The notes beneath the pieces were generated by a model. It worked only from the letters and a program-made list of their open reading frames with translations. It did no database searches and was not told where the DNA came from. The position numbers and the translations under genes were made by a program. From SYIM01 sp039800325 (GTDB taxonomy: Bacteria > Pseudomonadota > Gammaproteobacteria > Burkholderiales > Burkholderiaceae_E): a stretch of DNA of 19,792 nucleotides. How positions within the stretch are numbered: position 1 is the first letter of the stretch; each line of letters starts with the position of its first letter. The stretch lies in assembly GCA_039800325.1 (NCBI GenBank), contig JBDLQY010000155.1:1-19792 (forward strand), in the 5' to 3' direction. Below, piece after piece: positions 7,192 through 15,743 of this stretch.

Positions 7192-7995
7192 TTGACTACC
7201 CCCTTCATCGATGTGCAGGTTGATGCCGGAATCGCCACCCTCACCATGAACCGTCCTGAGAGCCGCAATGCGCTCTCCGATCCTGCGCAATGGCAGGAAT
7301 TCGTCGACTGCTGCGATTCGATCACCGCCAACCCCAACATTCGCGCCGTCATCCTCACCGGCGCAGGCTCAGCCTTTTGTGCGGGTGGGAACGTCAAGCA
7401 CATGCGCGACCGCCAGGGCATCGCTGCGGGATCGCCCTATGACATCCGCAACACCTATCGCACGGGTATCCAGAAAATCCCCCTTGCGCTCTATAAGCTT
7501 GAGGTACCCACCATTGCAGCTGTGAACGGTCCAGCCATCGGTGCTGGCCTCGACCTGGCCTGCATGTGCGACTTCCGAATCGCATCGACTCAGGCTCGGT
7601 TTGCCGAGAGCTTTGTAAAGCTAGGTATCGTCCCGGGTGATGGCGGCGCGTGGCTGCTGCAGCGCGCCATCGGGCAGCAGAAAGCCTACGAAATGGCGCT
7701 TACAGGCGACACCATCGATGCCAACGAAGCACTGGCCTGCGGCCTTGTACTGAAGGTGGTTGAATCAGAAAATCTGATGACCGAAGCCCGCTCGCTGGCC
7801 GGGCGCATTGCGGCAAATCCCGGACATGCGCTAAGACTTACCAAGCGCCTGCTGCGCGAGGCTCAGCATAGCCGGCTGGACAGTCTGCTTGAACTGTCAG
7901 CCACCATGCAGGCTCTGTCGCACCACACCGCAGACCACCAAGAGGCCGTGAACGCTTTCCTTGAAAAACGTGCCCCGAATTTTCAGGGGCGATAA
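7192..7995 (+). CDS. Crotonase (enoyl-CoA hydratase/isomerase) family protein
   Basis: The TTG at 7192 is chosen because GGAG lies 7 bases upstream and the protein then begins at the usual family position (TPFIDVQVDAGIATLTMNRPESRNAL). This gives 267 residues, a normal length. The acyl-CoA and oxyanion-hole segments are GSAFCAGGNVKHM (59-71) and NGPAIGAGLDLACMCDFRIA (112-131). Where typical enoyl-CoA hydratases carry two catalytic glutamates, this protein has Asp121 and, by my alignment from memory, Phe141 in AESFVKLGIVPGDGG. Simple hydration is therefore uncertain, and an isomerase or another acyl-CoA reaction is possible. The cytoplasmic trimer/hexamer fold is expected. The frame is open further upstream, but that part covers the palindrome and has no ribosome binding site. 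The gene stands alone. Confidence 0.87.
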   Translation: MTTPFIDVQVDAGIATLTMNRPESRNALSDPAQWQEFVDCCDSITANPNIRAVILTGAGSAFCAGGNVKHMRDRQGIAAGSPYDIRNTYRTGIQKIPLALYKLEVPTIAAVNGPAIGAGLDLACMCDFRIASTQARFAESFVKLGIVPGDGGAWLLQRAIGQQKAYEMALTGDTIDANEALACGLVLKVVESENLMTEARSLAGRIAANPGHALRLTKRLLREAQHSRLDSLLELSATMQALSHHTADHQEAVNAFLEKRAPNFQGR

Positions 7996-7996
7996 A

Positions 7997-8039
7997 TTCA
8001 GGCGCCAGAAAACCGTCGGCGAGGCCTGAAGAATCAGGC
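7997..8039. other. Overlapping inverted repeats between convergent crotonase and typA genes
   Basis: TTCAGGC (7997-8003) can pair with GCCTGAA (8024-8030). The same GCCTGA can instead pair with TCAGGC (8034-8039) around an AGAA loop. The last arm overlaps the typA stop codon. No T-tract is present, so termination function is unproven. Confidence 0.3.
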
Positions 8040-9887
8040 TGCCTCGCCTTCCCGTTGAGCGCGTTTGCGCTCATGCTCTTTCAGAAAGCGCTTGCGCAGA
8101 CGAATCGATTGCGGCGTGATCTCAACCAGCTCGTCTTCCGCGATGAACTCTACGGCGCGCTCAAGCGTGAGTTCAATCGGCGGCGTGAGCTGAATGTTCT
8201 CGTCTTTGCCAGAGGCGCGAACATTGGTGAGTTTCTTTTCTCGGATCGGATTGACCACCAAATCGTTGTCGCGGGTGTTAATGCCGATGACCATGCCCTC
8301 ATACACGGGATCGTTGGGCTTTACGAACATACGCCCACGTTCCTGAAGTTTCCACAACGCATAGGTCACGACAGCACCGTCATCCTGAGAGATCAGAACG
8401 CCATTACGCCGCGCCTCAAGTTCGCCCGCCCAGGGACCATAGGCATCGAAGACATGACTGGCGATTCCGGTGCCTCGTGTGAGATTGAGAAACTCATTGT
8501 GAAAACCGATCAGGCCGCGCGCTGGTACCCGATACTCGAGCCGGACACGCCCCTGACCATCGGGGTCCATGCCCACAAGCTCAGCACGTCGACGCCCGAG
8601 CTGCTCCATAACCGCTCCCTGGTGGACGTCCTCGACATCCACGGTGAGCGCCTCATAGGGTTCTAAACGCTCACCATCAACGACCTTAATGCGGGGCTTA
8701 GGTCTGGAGACAGCCAGTTCGTAGCCCTCACGTCTCATGTTCTCAAGCAGGATGGTCAGATGCAGCTCACCGCGCCCCGACACAATGAAGGTATCCGAAT
8801 CAGAGGTGAACTCCACGCGCAGGGCCACGTTGCTTTTGAGCTCGCGTTCCAGTCGTTCCCGTAGCTGCCGGCTGGTAACAAATCGTCCCTCACGTCCTGC
8901 CAGAGGCGAGGTATTAACCAAAAACTCCATGGTCATGGTTGGTTCATCAACGGTAAGCATCGGAAGCGCCTGCTGCACCTCTGGATCGGCCAGAGTAGCC
9001 CCGATGCCAAGGCCTTCTATGCCGTTGATGGCCACAATATCGCCCGCCAGGGCTTCCTCGACCACTACCCGCTCGAGACCCTTGAAGCGAAGAACCTGAT
9101 TGACCTTGGCTGAAACGGGCCCATCGCCTGCCTCTCCATTGAGTAGCGTGACCATCTGCCCGGCACGAATCCGTCCGCGATTGATGCGACCGATCCCGAT
9201 ACGGCCCACGTAGCTGGAGTAGTCAAGGGCTGAGATCTGCATCTGCAGCGGACCGTCGACGTCATCGGCTCTGGCCGGCACGTACCGCAGAATGGCTCGA
9301 AACAGCGGCGCCATACCGACGTCGGCACCTTCATGGCCAGACGAAGGTTGGTCATCAAGACGATCCAAGGCATAGCCGTTGACCGCTGACGCATACACCA
9401 CCGGAAAATCAAGCTGCTCCTCGCTGGCCCCCAGGCGGTCAAATAAATCGAAGGTTTGATTCACAACCCAGTCGGGTCGCGCTCCGGGACGGTCAATCTT
9501 GTTGACCACCACAATGGGACGCAGACCCAGAGCCAGTGCCTTGCGTGTGACAAAGCGTGTCTGCGGCATGGGACCTTCCACCGCATCAACCAGCAGCAGC
9601 ACGCCATCCACCATGGACAGAGCACGCTCAACCTCGCCACCGAAGTCGGCATGGCCTGGGGTGTCGACAATATTGATGCGGGTTCCGTCATAGTCGACCG
9701 CACAATTTTTGGCGAGGATAGTGATGCCGCGCTCACGCTCGAGATCATTGCTGTCCATCACCCGCTCGGCCACCTGCTGGTTAGCCCTGAAAGTACCGGA
9801 CTGACGAAGCAGCTGATCGACCAGCGTGGTCTTGCCATGATCAACGTGAGCGATGATGGCGATGTTACGTATAGGGCTGATAGTCAT
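8034..9887 (-). CDS. typA: Translational GTPase TypA/BipA
   Basis: The 617-residue protein is full length for the family. The GTPase domain has G1 AHVDHGKT (13-20), the switch I segment RERGITI (51-57), G3 DTPGHADF (75-82) and G4 NKID in VVVNKIDRPGARPDW. The order after this is domain II (starting near PLQMQISALDYSSYVGRIGIGRI), an EF-G-like domain III, an EF-G domain V-like part (EPYEALTVDVEDVHQGAVMEQLGRR), and the BipA-specific C-terminal region with VKPNDPVYEGMVIG and KKLTNVRASGKDE. BipA binds the 70S ribosome at the EF-G site and supports 50S assembly, cold growth and stress responses. It starts 30 bases after the truB stop and is probably the last gene of the rimP-nusA operon. The ribosome binding site is weak. 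Confidence 0.97.
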   Translation of the reverse strand: MTISPIRNIAIIAHVDHGKTTLVDQLLRQSGTFRANQQVAERVMDSNDLERERGITILAKNCAVDYDGTRINIVDTPGHADFGGEVERALSMVDGVLLLVDAVEGPMPQTRFVTRKALALGLRPIVVVNKIDRPGARPDWVVNQTFDLFDRLGASEEQLDFPVVYASAVNGYALDRLDDQPSSGHEGADVGMAPLFRAILRYVPARADDVDGPLQMQISALDYSSYVGRIGIGRINRGRIRAGQMVTLLNGEAGDGPVSAKVNQVLRFKGLERVVVEEALAGDIVAINGIEGLGIGATLADPEVQQALPMLTVDEPTMTMEFLVNTSPLAGREGRFVTSRQLRERLERELKSNVALRVEFTSDSDTFIVSGRGELHLTILLENMRREGYELAVSRPKPRIKVVDGERLEPYEALTVDVEDVHQGAVMEQLGRRRAELVGMDPDGQGRVRLEYRVPARGLIGFHNEFLNLTRGTGIASHVFDAYGPWAGELEARRNGVLISQDDGAVVTYALWKLQERGRMFVKPNDPVYEGMVIGINTRDNDLVVNPIREKKLTNVRASGKDENIQLTPPIELTLERAVEFIAEDELVEITPQSIRLRKRFLKEHERKRAQREGEAA

Positions 9888-9917
9888 GGTAGATGTCCGA
9901 TTTAGAAACGCGATGCT

Positions 9918-10925
9918 CTAGTGGTTTGCATCGGCTGGTTGGTCGTCAGGGAGGGCTTTGGATAGCTCGGACTGCGAACCGGCGGGCGGCGCGGCCTGGG
10001 CAATCAGGCGAAGAGGCGTTAATAAACCATCGTCAAGCTGAGCCAGACCCAGCAGAGTGCCTGCAAGTGCGTACACCGCGACGCGACGCGGCGAACTCAC
10101 ACCGCACGCGGTCTGCCAGCGAATACGCTGGCCGTGCATGAAGCGGCCTGCTCTTTCTTCATCAAGCGACACGCGTTCAAGACTGGATAGCAGTGCATCG
10201 AGCGGCAACAGCAAAGCGCGGCGCTGCTCGGGCGTTCGGTTTTGCAGGTCTTCCAGACTGACCGCCTGCTTGATGTGTAGCGCGCCTGCTGCCACCCGCC
10301 GCAGTGACGACAGCCAGGCACCGCAGCCGGCGGCAGCTCCAATGTCCTGAGCGAGCGTCCGTATGTAGGTTCCCTTGCTGCAGCAGACACGAAGCTGCAA
10401 GCGTGTGCCCGTGAAACTGAGCAGGTCAATGGCTTTGATCTCAACCTCGCGCGGTTCACGCTCGATGAATTGTCCGGCGCGTGCGTACTCATATAAAGGG
10501 CGACCCGCATGCTTGAGCGCCGAATGCATGGGTGGCAGTTGGCGAATACGGCCCACAAAATCCCGTAGAACGATCGCCATGTCGTCGGCACTTGGAATCA
10601 GACCGGTATGCGGGATGATGTCACCTTCGGCATCACCGGTACTGCTGGTCTGACCCAGGGTGAGCTCGGCCTCGTAGGTTTTATCGGCATCAAGAAGATC
10701 AGCGGCGAATTTGGTGGCCTCACCCAGGAGTACCGGCAGTAAGCCACCGGCCATTGGGTCAAGCGTGCCCCCATGACCGGCCTTTGCGGCAGCCAGGAGC
10801 CGACGAGCCGCCTGCAGGGCGTGATTGGAACTCTGACCCGTGGCCTTGTCGAGAACGAGGATGCCGTCAACACGCTCACGGGCCTGCCGCGAATGCGGCG
10901 CGGGCGAGACCTGCGTGTGACTCAC
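9918..10925 (-). CDS. truB: tRNA pseudouridine(55) synthase TruB
   Basis: TruB makes pseudouridine 55 in the T-loop of almost all tRNAs and also acts as a tRNA folding chaperone. The 335-residue protein has the family start (VDGILVLDKATGQSSN, 19-34) and the catalytic loop AGHGGTLDPMAGGLLP (49-64) with Asp56. The loop is usually GHTGTLDP, so the third residue is Gly instead of Thr. Then come the KTYEAELTLGQTSSTGDAEG strand-loop and SKGTYIRTLAQDIG, followed by the C-terminal PUA-like region. The start is GTG at 10925, overlapping the rbfA stop as GTGA. AGGA abuts the start codon, so translation is probably coupled to rbfA. An N-terminal extension of about 18 residues precedes the conserved core. 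Confidence 0.96.
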   Translation of the reverse strand: MSHTQVSPAPHSRQARERVDGILVLDKATGQSSNHALQAARRLLAAAKAGHGGTLDPMAGGLLPVLLGEATKFAADLLDADKTYEAELTLGQTSSTGDAEGDIIPHTGLIPSADDMAIVLRDFVGRIRQLPPMHSALKHAGRPLYEYARAGQFIEREPREVEIKAIDLLSFTGTRLQLRVCCSKGTYIRTLAQDIGAAAGCGAWLSSLRRVAAGALHIKQAVSLEDLQNRTPEQRRALLLPLDALLSSLERVSLDEERAGRFMHGQRIRWQTACGVSSPRRVAVYALAGTLLGLAQLDDGLLTPLRLIAQAAPPAGSQSELSKALPDDQPADANH

Positions 10926-11299
10926 TCCTGCGCCCGCCGCCGGTTTGCCTCATCGATCAGACGATCCATCTGCATGCCCTGCGCAATCGATCGGTCAATG
11001 GCAAAGCGCAACTCAGGGGTGGTGTGTATGCGCACCCGCCGCCCGATCTGAGACCGCAAAAACCCGGCGCATCGACGCAATCCGTCCAGGGTGGCCGCCA
11101 CGGTGGCCTGATCGTCTGGAAACACCGTGAGGTAAACCGTGGCGTGGGCGTAGTCCGGGGTCAGTTCAACCCCGGTAAGAGTCACCATCCCCGCTAGCGG
11201 ATCCCTGAGCTCAGTCTGAATGAGCAGCGCCAGTTCCTGGTGGATTTGCTCGGCAACTCGCGTCGACCGGTTAGCACCTGAAGGTCTCTTGCTGGCCAT
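10922..11299 (-). CDS. rbfA: 30S ribosome-binding factor RbfA
   Basis: RbfA is a small KH-fold protein that binds near the neck of the 30S subunit during late maturation of 16S rRNA and is needed for growth in the cold. The 125-residue protein shows the typical pattern: STRVAEQIHQELALLIQTELRDP, then MVTLTGVELTPDYAHATVYLTVF, RRCAGFLRSQIGRRVRIHTTPELRFAIDRSI, and the C-terminal MDRLIDEANRRR. Its ATG shares one base with the infB stop (TAATG), and a GGAAG lies about 20 bases upstream, so translational coupling to infB is likely. It ends overlapping truB by four bases. Confidence 0.96.
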   Translation of the reverse strand: MASKRPSGANRSTRVAEQIHQELALLIQTELRDPLAGMVTLTGVELTPDYAHATVYLTVFPDDQATVAATLDGLRRCAGFLRSQIGRRVRIHTTPELRFAIDRSIAQGMQMDRLIDEANRRRAQE

Positions 11300-14232
11300 T
11301 AGAGGGTTCGCGCCACTTCCTTGACTTCAAAGACCTCAAGCTGGTCGCCTTCTTTGATGTCATCGTAGCCACGTAGCGACAGACCGCACTCAAAGCCTTC
11401 TTTGACTTCACGCACGTCGTCCTTGAAGCGCTTGAGCGAATCAAGCTCACCGGTCCAGATGACTGTGTTGTCACGCAGCAGTCGCACACGGGATCCGCGT
11501 CGAACCAGGCCCTCGAGAACCATACAACCGGCGATGGTGCCCACCTTCGAAACCCGGAAGATTTGCCGGATTTCGACCAATCCGACGATCTCTTCTTTTT
11601 CTTCAGGCGACAGCAGGCCCGCCATGGCAGCCTTCACCTCGTCGACCGCTTCATAGATGATGTTGTAGTAGCGGATGTCTACGCCATTGCCCTCTGCCAG
11701 ACGCTTAGCCTGCTGATCAGCCCGAACATTGAAGCCGATGATGACCGCCTTAGACGCCATGGCCAAGTTGACATCGGACTCGGTGATACCGCCCACCGCC
11801 TGATGCACCACCTGTACCCTGACCTCTTCGGTGCTGAGCTTCTGCATGGCATGCGCCAGGGCTTCCTGCGAACCCTGCACATCAGCTTTGATGATGAGGG
11901 GAAGCGTCTGCACCTCGCCCTCAGCCATTTGCTCCAGCATGGTCTCAAGCTTGGCGGCCTGCCGCTTGGCAAGCTTGACGTCGCGGAACTTGCCCTGGCG
12001 GAACAGGGCGATCTCACGGGCCTTGCGCTCGTCACCCAGCACGATGACTTCTTCTCCCGCCGCCGGTACCTCAGCCAGGCCCTGAATCTCGACAGGGATC
12101 GAGGGTCCCGCCACAGCCACCGGACGGCCGCGCTCATCGAGCATGGCCCGAACACGACCAAAGGCAGAGCCAGCCAAGATGACGTCACCCCGTTGCAGGG
12201 TACCCGACTGCACGAGCACGGTCGCCACTGGACCACGGCCTTTATCCAGTCGAGCCTCGATCACCAACCCCTTGGCTGAACCTTCGTGAATCGCCTTGAG
12301 CTCAAGTACATCAGCCTGCAGCAGCACATTCTCTAGCAGCTCATCGATACCCATACCGGTCTTGGCCGATACCGGTACCACCGGCACATCGCCACCGTAG
12401 TCTTCAGCCACTACCTCGTTGGCCGCGAGCTCCTGCTTGACACGGTCGGGATTCGCATCGGCCTTATCCATTTTGTTGAGGGCCACCACGATGGGTACCG
12501 CAGCCGCCTTGGCATGGCGAATAGCCTCTATCGTCTGCGGCATAACGCCGTCATCAGCAGCAACCACCAGAATGACGATATCAGTGGCCTTGGCGCCGCG
12601 CGCACGCATGGCCGTGAAGGCCTCATGACCCGGGGTATCGAGGAAGGTGACCACACCGCGCGGTGTCTCGACATGATAGGCACCGATATGCTGGGTGATA
12701 CCACCAGCCTCGCCTGCGGCGACCTTCGCGCGGCGGATGTAATCCAGCAACGACGTCTTGCCGTGATCAACGTGGCCCATCACTGTAACCACCGGCGGAC
12801 GGGATTTGCTCTCGCCCTGTTCGGGACTTTGCTCGAGAAAGGCCTCGGGATCATCGAGCTTAGCGGCCATCGCTACATGGCCCATCTCTTCAACCACAAT
12901 CATGGCGGTGTCCTGATCGAGCACCTGATTGATGGTGACCATCTGCCCAAGCTTCATCAAGGTCTTGATGACCTCGGCGGCCTTCACCGACATCTTGTGC
13001 GCCAAGTCGGCCACTGTGATCGTTTCGGGCACGTGGATCTCGCGTGACACATGCTCAGCGGGCGCCGGCGCTACAACCTGAGCCTCGACATTTCGGTCGC
13101 GACTACGCCCGCCACCACCACGGGGGCCACGCCAACCCGCTGCACCACCGCTCGAATCACCGCGGGTTTTAATAGCCCGTCTCTTAGCAGCCTCTTCAGA
13201 CCAGGTCGAAGAGAGCTTCTCGGACTTAACATGTTTTTTGGCGCCATCGCCCGCAGGGGCTGGCGATGGGGCTGCGGGGCGCCCCGCAGCCGCGGCTGGT
13301 TTGTGCAGTGTGCCGGACACGCCAGGCTTTCCCGCGCTTGTCGCCGCCGGTGCCGCAGCAGCCGGGGCCGGCGTCACTACCGGAGCGGGCGCTTCGGGAA
13401 CTGGCTTCGCGGCAGGTCTGCGGGAGGCAGACATTAGTCGATTGATTTCAGCTACTTCGGCTTCAGCGCGTCGCCGCGCGTCACCGCGCAAGCGGGCTTC
13501 GTCTTCGGCGCGACGAAGCGCCTCAGAGGCTCGCTCGGCCTCGTGCGCCGCTTTGGCCTCAGCCTCAGCACGAACCTTTTCGGTGGCACGCGCGCCGGCG
13601 TCAGTAGCAGCATCAGACGCTGACGGCTGCCCAGCAGCGGAGGCCTGTGCAGCCTGCTCTACCGCGGCAGCCGCGCGGCCGGCAGCCAACCTCTCCTGCT
13701 CACGAAGAGCTTCAGCCTCACGCCGCGCAGCCTCAGCGGCTGCCTCCTCGGCCCGGATACGTTCGCGTTCAAGTCGCTCCTGCTTTTCACGAAGTTCAGC
13801 CGCCTGCCGCTCAAGCAGCTCCTGCTGGCGACGCTCTTCTTCATCGCGCAGGCGTAACTGGGCTTCGTCGATGGGCGGAGCCGTCGGCACTGGCGCAGCC
13901 ACGGCGGACGCCGCCTCGCCCTCGCCCGCCTCGCGCTTGACGAAGACTCGCTTCTTGCGAACCTCAACCTGGATGGTACGGGCCTTGCCCGTGGCATCCG
14001 CCTGCTTGATCTCGGACGTTTGCTTCCGAGTAAGCGTGATCTTTTTCTTGGGGGCCTCGGTGCCACCGCCGTGCGCGCGCCGCAAAGCATCGAGCAAACG
14101 CTCTTTGTCGGTCTCGGTGATCGGATCGTCTGCGCCTGATTTCTCAACACCCGCCACGCGCAGCTGCTCAAGCAGCGCCTGGACAGGCATTCTGAGTTCG
14201 GTGGCGAAACTCGCTACATTCGTCGTTGCCAT
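11299..14232 (-). CDS. infB: Translation initiation factor IF-2
   Basis: IF-2 is the GTPase that brings fMet-tRNA to the 30S P site and promotes 50S joining. The 977-residue protein starts at the ATG at 14232 with GAAGGA 9 bases upstream. Domain order: IF2_N (1-55), a basic IF2-associated region (62-100), a long charged Ala/Glu/Arg segment (about 122-265) that looks like a single alpha helix or coiled coil, a Pro/Ala linker (272-330), a basic Gly-rich stretch (RGPRGGGGRSRDR, 368-380), a second IF2_N (about 398-450), the G domain with GHVDHGKT (486-493), DTPGH (532-536) and NKMDKAD (586-592), then domains II, III and IV. It lies 17 bases after nusA. The initiator tRNA it binds is encoded at the head of this gene run. 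Confidence 0.98.
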   Translation of the reverse strand: MATTNVASFATELRMPVQALLEQLRVAGVEKSGADDPITETDKERLLDALRRAHGGGTEAPKKKITLTRKQTSEIKQADATGKARTIQVEVRKKRVFVKREAGEGEAASAVAAPVPTAPPIDEAQLRLRDEEERRQQELLERQAAELREKQERLERERIRAEEAAAEAARREAEALREQERLAAGRAAAAVEQAAQASAAGQPSASDAATDAGARATEKVRAEAEAKAAHEAERASEALRRAEDEARLRGDARRRAEAEVAEINRLMSASRRPAAKPVPEAPAPVVTPAPAAAAPAATSAGKPGVSGTLHKPAAAAGRPAAPSPAPAGDGAKKHVKSEKLSSTWSEEAAKRRAIKTRGDSSGGAAGWRGPRGGGGRSRDRNVEAQVVAPAPAEHVSREIHVPETITVADLAHKMSVKAAEVIKTLMKLGQMVTINQVLDQDTAMIVVEEMGHVAMAAKLDDPEAFLEQSPEQGESKSRPPVVTVMGHVDHGKTSLLDYIRRAKVAAGEAGGITQHIGAYHVETPRGVVTFLDTPGHEAFTAMRARGAKATDIVILVVAADDGVMPQTIEAIRHAKAAAVPIVVALNKMDKADANPDRVKQELAANEVVAEDYGGDVPVVPVSAKTGMGIDELLENVLLQADVLELKAIHEGSAKGLVIEARLDKGRGPVATVLVQSGTLQRGDVILAGSAFGRVRAMLDERGRPVAVAGPSIPVEIQGLAEVPAAGEEVIVLGDERKAREIALFRQGKFRDVKLAKRQAAKLETMLEQMAEGEVQTLPLIIKADVQGSQEALAHAMQKLSTEEVRVQVVHQAVGGITESDVNLAMASKAVIIGFNVRADQQAKRLAEGNGVDIRYYNIIYEAVDEVKAAMAGLLSPEEKEEIVGLVEIRQIFRVSKVGTIAGCMVLEGLVRRGSRVRLLRDNTVIWTGELDSLKRFKDDVREVKEGFECGLSLRGYDDIKEGDQLEVFEVKEVARTL

Positions 14233-14249
14233 ACCGGTAATTCCTTCTC

Positions 14250-15734
14250 TCAGGCCTGCTCGCTCTCAAACCAATGGGCGCGTGCCTTCATGATCAGATC
14301 GCGAGACCTTTGCTCGTCAAGGCCCGTAGCCTCTACCAGCTCATCGACCGCCAATTCCGCCAGGTCATCGCGGGTATGCACGCCAGCATCGGCCAGCCTG
14401 ACCGCCAGGGCACGGTCCATGCCCTCAAGGGAGAGCAGATCCTGAGACGCTGAGCCGAGCTTTTCTTCAGTTGCAATGGCCTCGGTCAGCAGGACATTGC
14501 GTGCACGGTCACGCAACTCATTAACGGTGTCTTCGTCGAAGGCCTCGATCTCGAGCATCTCGTTGATGGGAACGTAGGCGATTTCTTCGAGGCTGGTGAA
14601 GCCCTCTTCGATCAGGATATCGGCCACCTCTTCATCAACATCGAGACGCGACATGAACACGTCGCGCACCGCGCCGCGCTCGGCAGTGGATTTTTGCTGC
14701 GACTCTTCGCGAGTCATGATGTTGATCTGCCAGTTTGTCAGCTCTGAGGCCAGACGCACATTGCGCCCGCCGGTGCCGATGGCAAGCGCCAGATTGTCTT
14801 CATCGACAACCACATCCATGGCGTGCTTGTCTTCGTCGACCACGATGGACGATACGTTGGCCGGCGCAAGTGCGCCGATCACAAACTGGGCGGGGTCATC
14901 GGACCACAGCACAATGTCGACGCGCTCTCCGGCTAGTTCACCGGTTACCGCCTGAACGCGCGAGCCGCGCACACCCACGCAGGTGCCAATGGGGTCAATA
15001 CGCCGATCGGTAGTGTGAACAGCAATCTTGGCGCGCACACCCGGATCACGCGCGGCAGCCTTAATCTGCAAAAGCCCCTGCTCAATCTCAGGCACCTCGT
15101 TGGCAAACAGATATCGAATGAAATCGGGCGCCGTGCGCGACAGGATGAGTTGCGGCCCGCGTCCCTCGCGATTAACCCTGAGTACAAGCGCGCGCACGCG
15201 GTCGCCGACACGCAGATTTTCTTTGGGGATCATCTGATCACGGGGCAGGCGGGCCTCGAGCTTGCCTGATTCGATGACGGCGCCTTCGCGATCAATTCGC
15301 TTGACCGTACCCGACAGAATTGGCTCTTCGCGGGCCAGAAAGTCATCGATGATCTGCTCTCGTTCGGCATCCCGAATACGCTGCAGGATTACCTGCTTGG
15401 CTGCCTGCGCACCAATGCGCCCGAGCTCGGCTGGCTCGAGCTCTTCTTCGATGAAGTCGCCCACCTGCAGGTCGGCGATTTGCTTGCGCGCCTCGGTAAG
15501 AATGATCTGCACGTCATGGTCTTCGAGCTCTCCGTCGGGCACCACCTGCCAACGCCGAAAAGCCTCGTAGTCACCGCTCATACGATCGATGGCCACGCGT
15601 ACGTCCACTTCTTCCTTGAAGCGTTTTTTGGTCGCCGAGGCGAGTGCACTTTCAAGCGCACCGAATACGACTTCGCGCGCAACGTTTTTTTCGCGGGCCA
15701 GCGCATCGACCAACAGCAACACTTCTCGGCTCAT
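14250..15734 (-). CDS. nusA: Transcription termination/antitermination factor NusA
   Basis: NusA binds RNA polymerase and nascent RNA, and controls pausing, termination and antitermination. The 494-residue protein has all Proteobacterial domains: N-terminal RNAP-binding domain (1-130), S1 (about 137-200, SGTVKRIDREGAVIESG), KH1 with GVRGSR (254-259), KH2 with GTGGRN (320-325), and two acidic C-terminal repeats (about 365-415 and 435-490). The second of these ends in ATGLDEQRSRDLIMKARAHW. In E. coli this C-terminal part contacts the RNAP alpha subunit and autoinhibits RNA binding. The ATG at 15734 has AGGAG 6 bases upstream and lies 9 bases after rimP. NusA could regulate its own operon through the terminator found upstream of rimP. 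Confidence 0.98.
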   Translation of the reverse strand: MSREVLLLVDALAREKNVAREVVFGALESALASATKKRFKEEVDVRVAIDRMSGDYEAFRRWQVVPDGELEDHDVQIILTEARKQIADLQVGDFIEEELEPAELGRIGAQAAKQVILQRIRDAEREQIIDDFLAREEPILSGTVKRIDREGAVIESGKLEARLPRDQMIPKENLRVGDRVRALVLRVNREGRGPQLILSRTAPDFIRYLFANEVPEIEQGLLQIKAAARDPGVRAKIAVHTTDRRIDPIGTCVGVRGSRVQAVTGELAGERVDIVLWSDDPAQFVIGALAPANVSSIVVDEDKHAMDVVVDEDNLALAIGTGGRNVRLASELTNWQINIMTREESQQKSTAERGAVRDVFMSRLDVDEEVADILIEEGFTSLEEIAYVPINEMLEIEAFDEDTVNELRDRARNVLLTEAIATEEKLGSASQDLLSLEGMDRALAVRLADAGVHTRDDLAELAVDELVEATGLDEQRSRDLIMKARAHWFESEQA

Positions 15735-15743
15735 GACGAACTC

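Noticed and set aside
13238..14293. 351-codon open frame on + opposite infB, Ser/Ala/Arg-rich
   Set aside because: It is the antisense shadow of the Ala/Glu/Arg-rich IF-2 linker in high-GC sequence. It has no ribosome binding site or recognisable domain.
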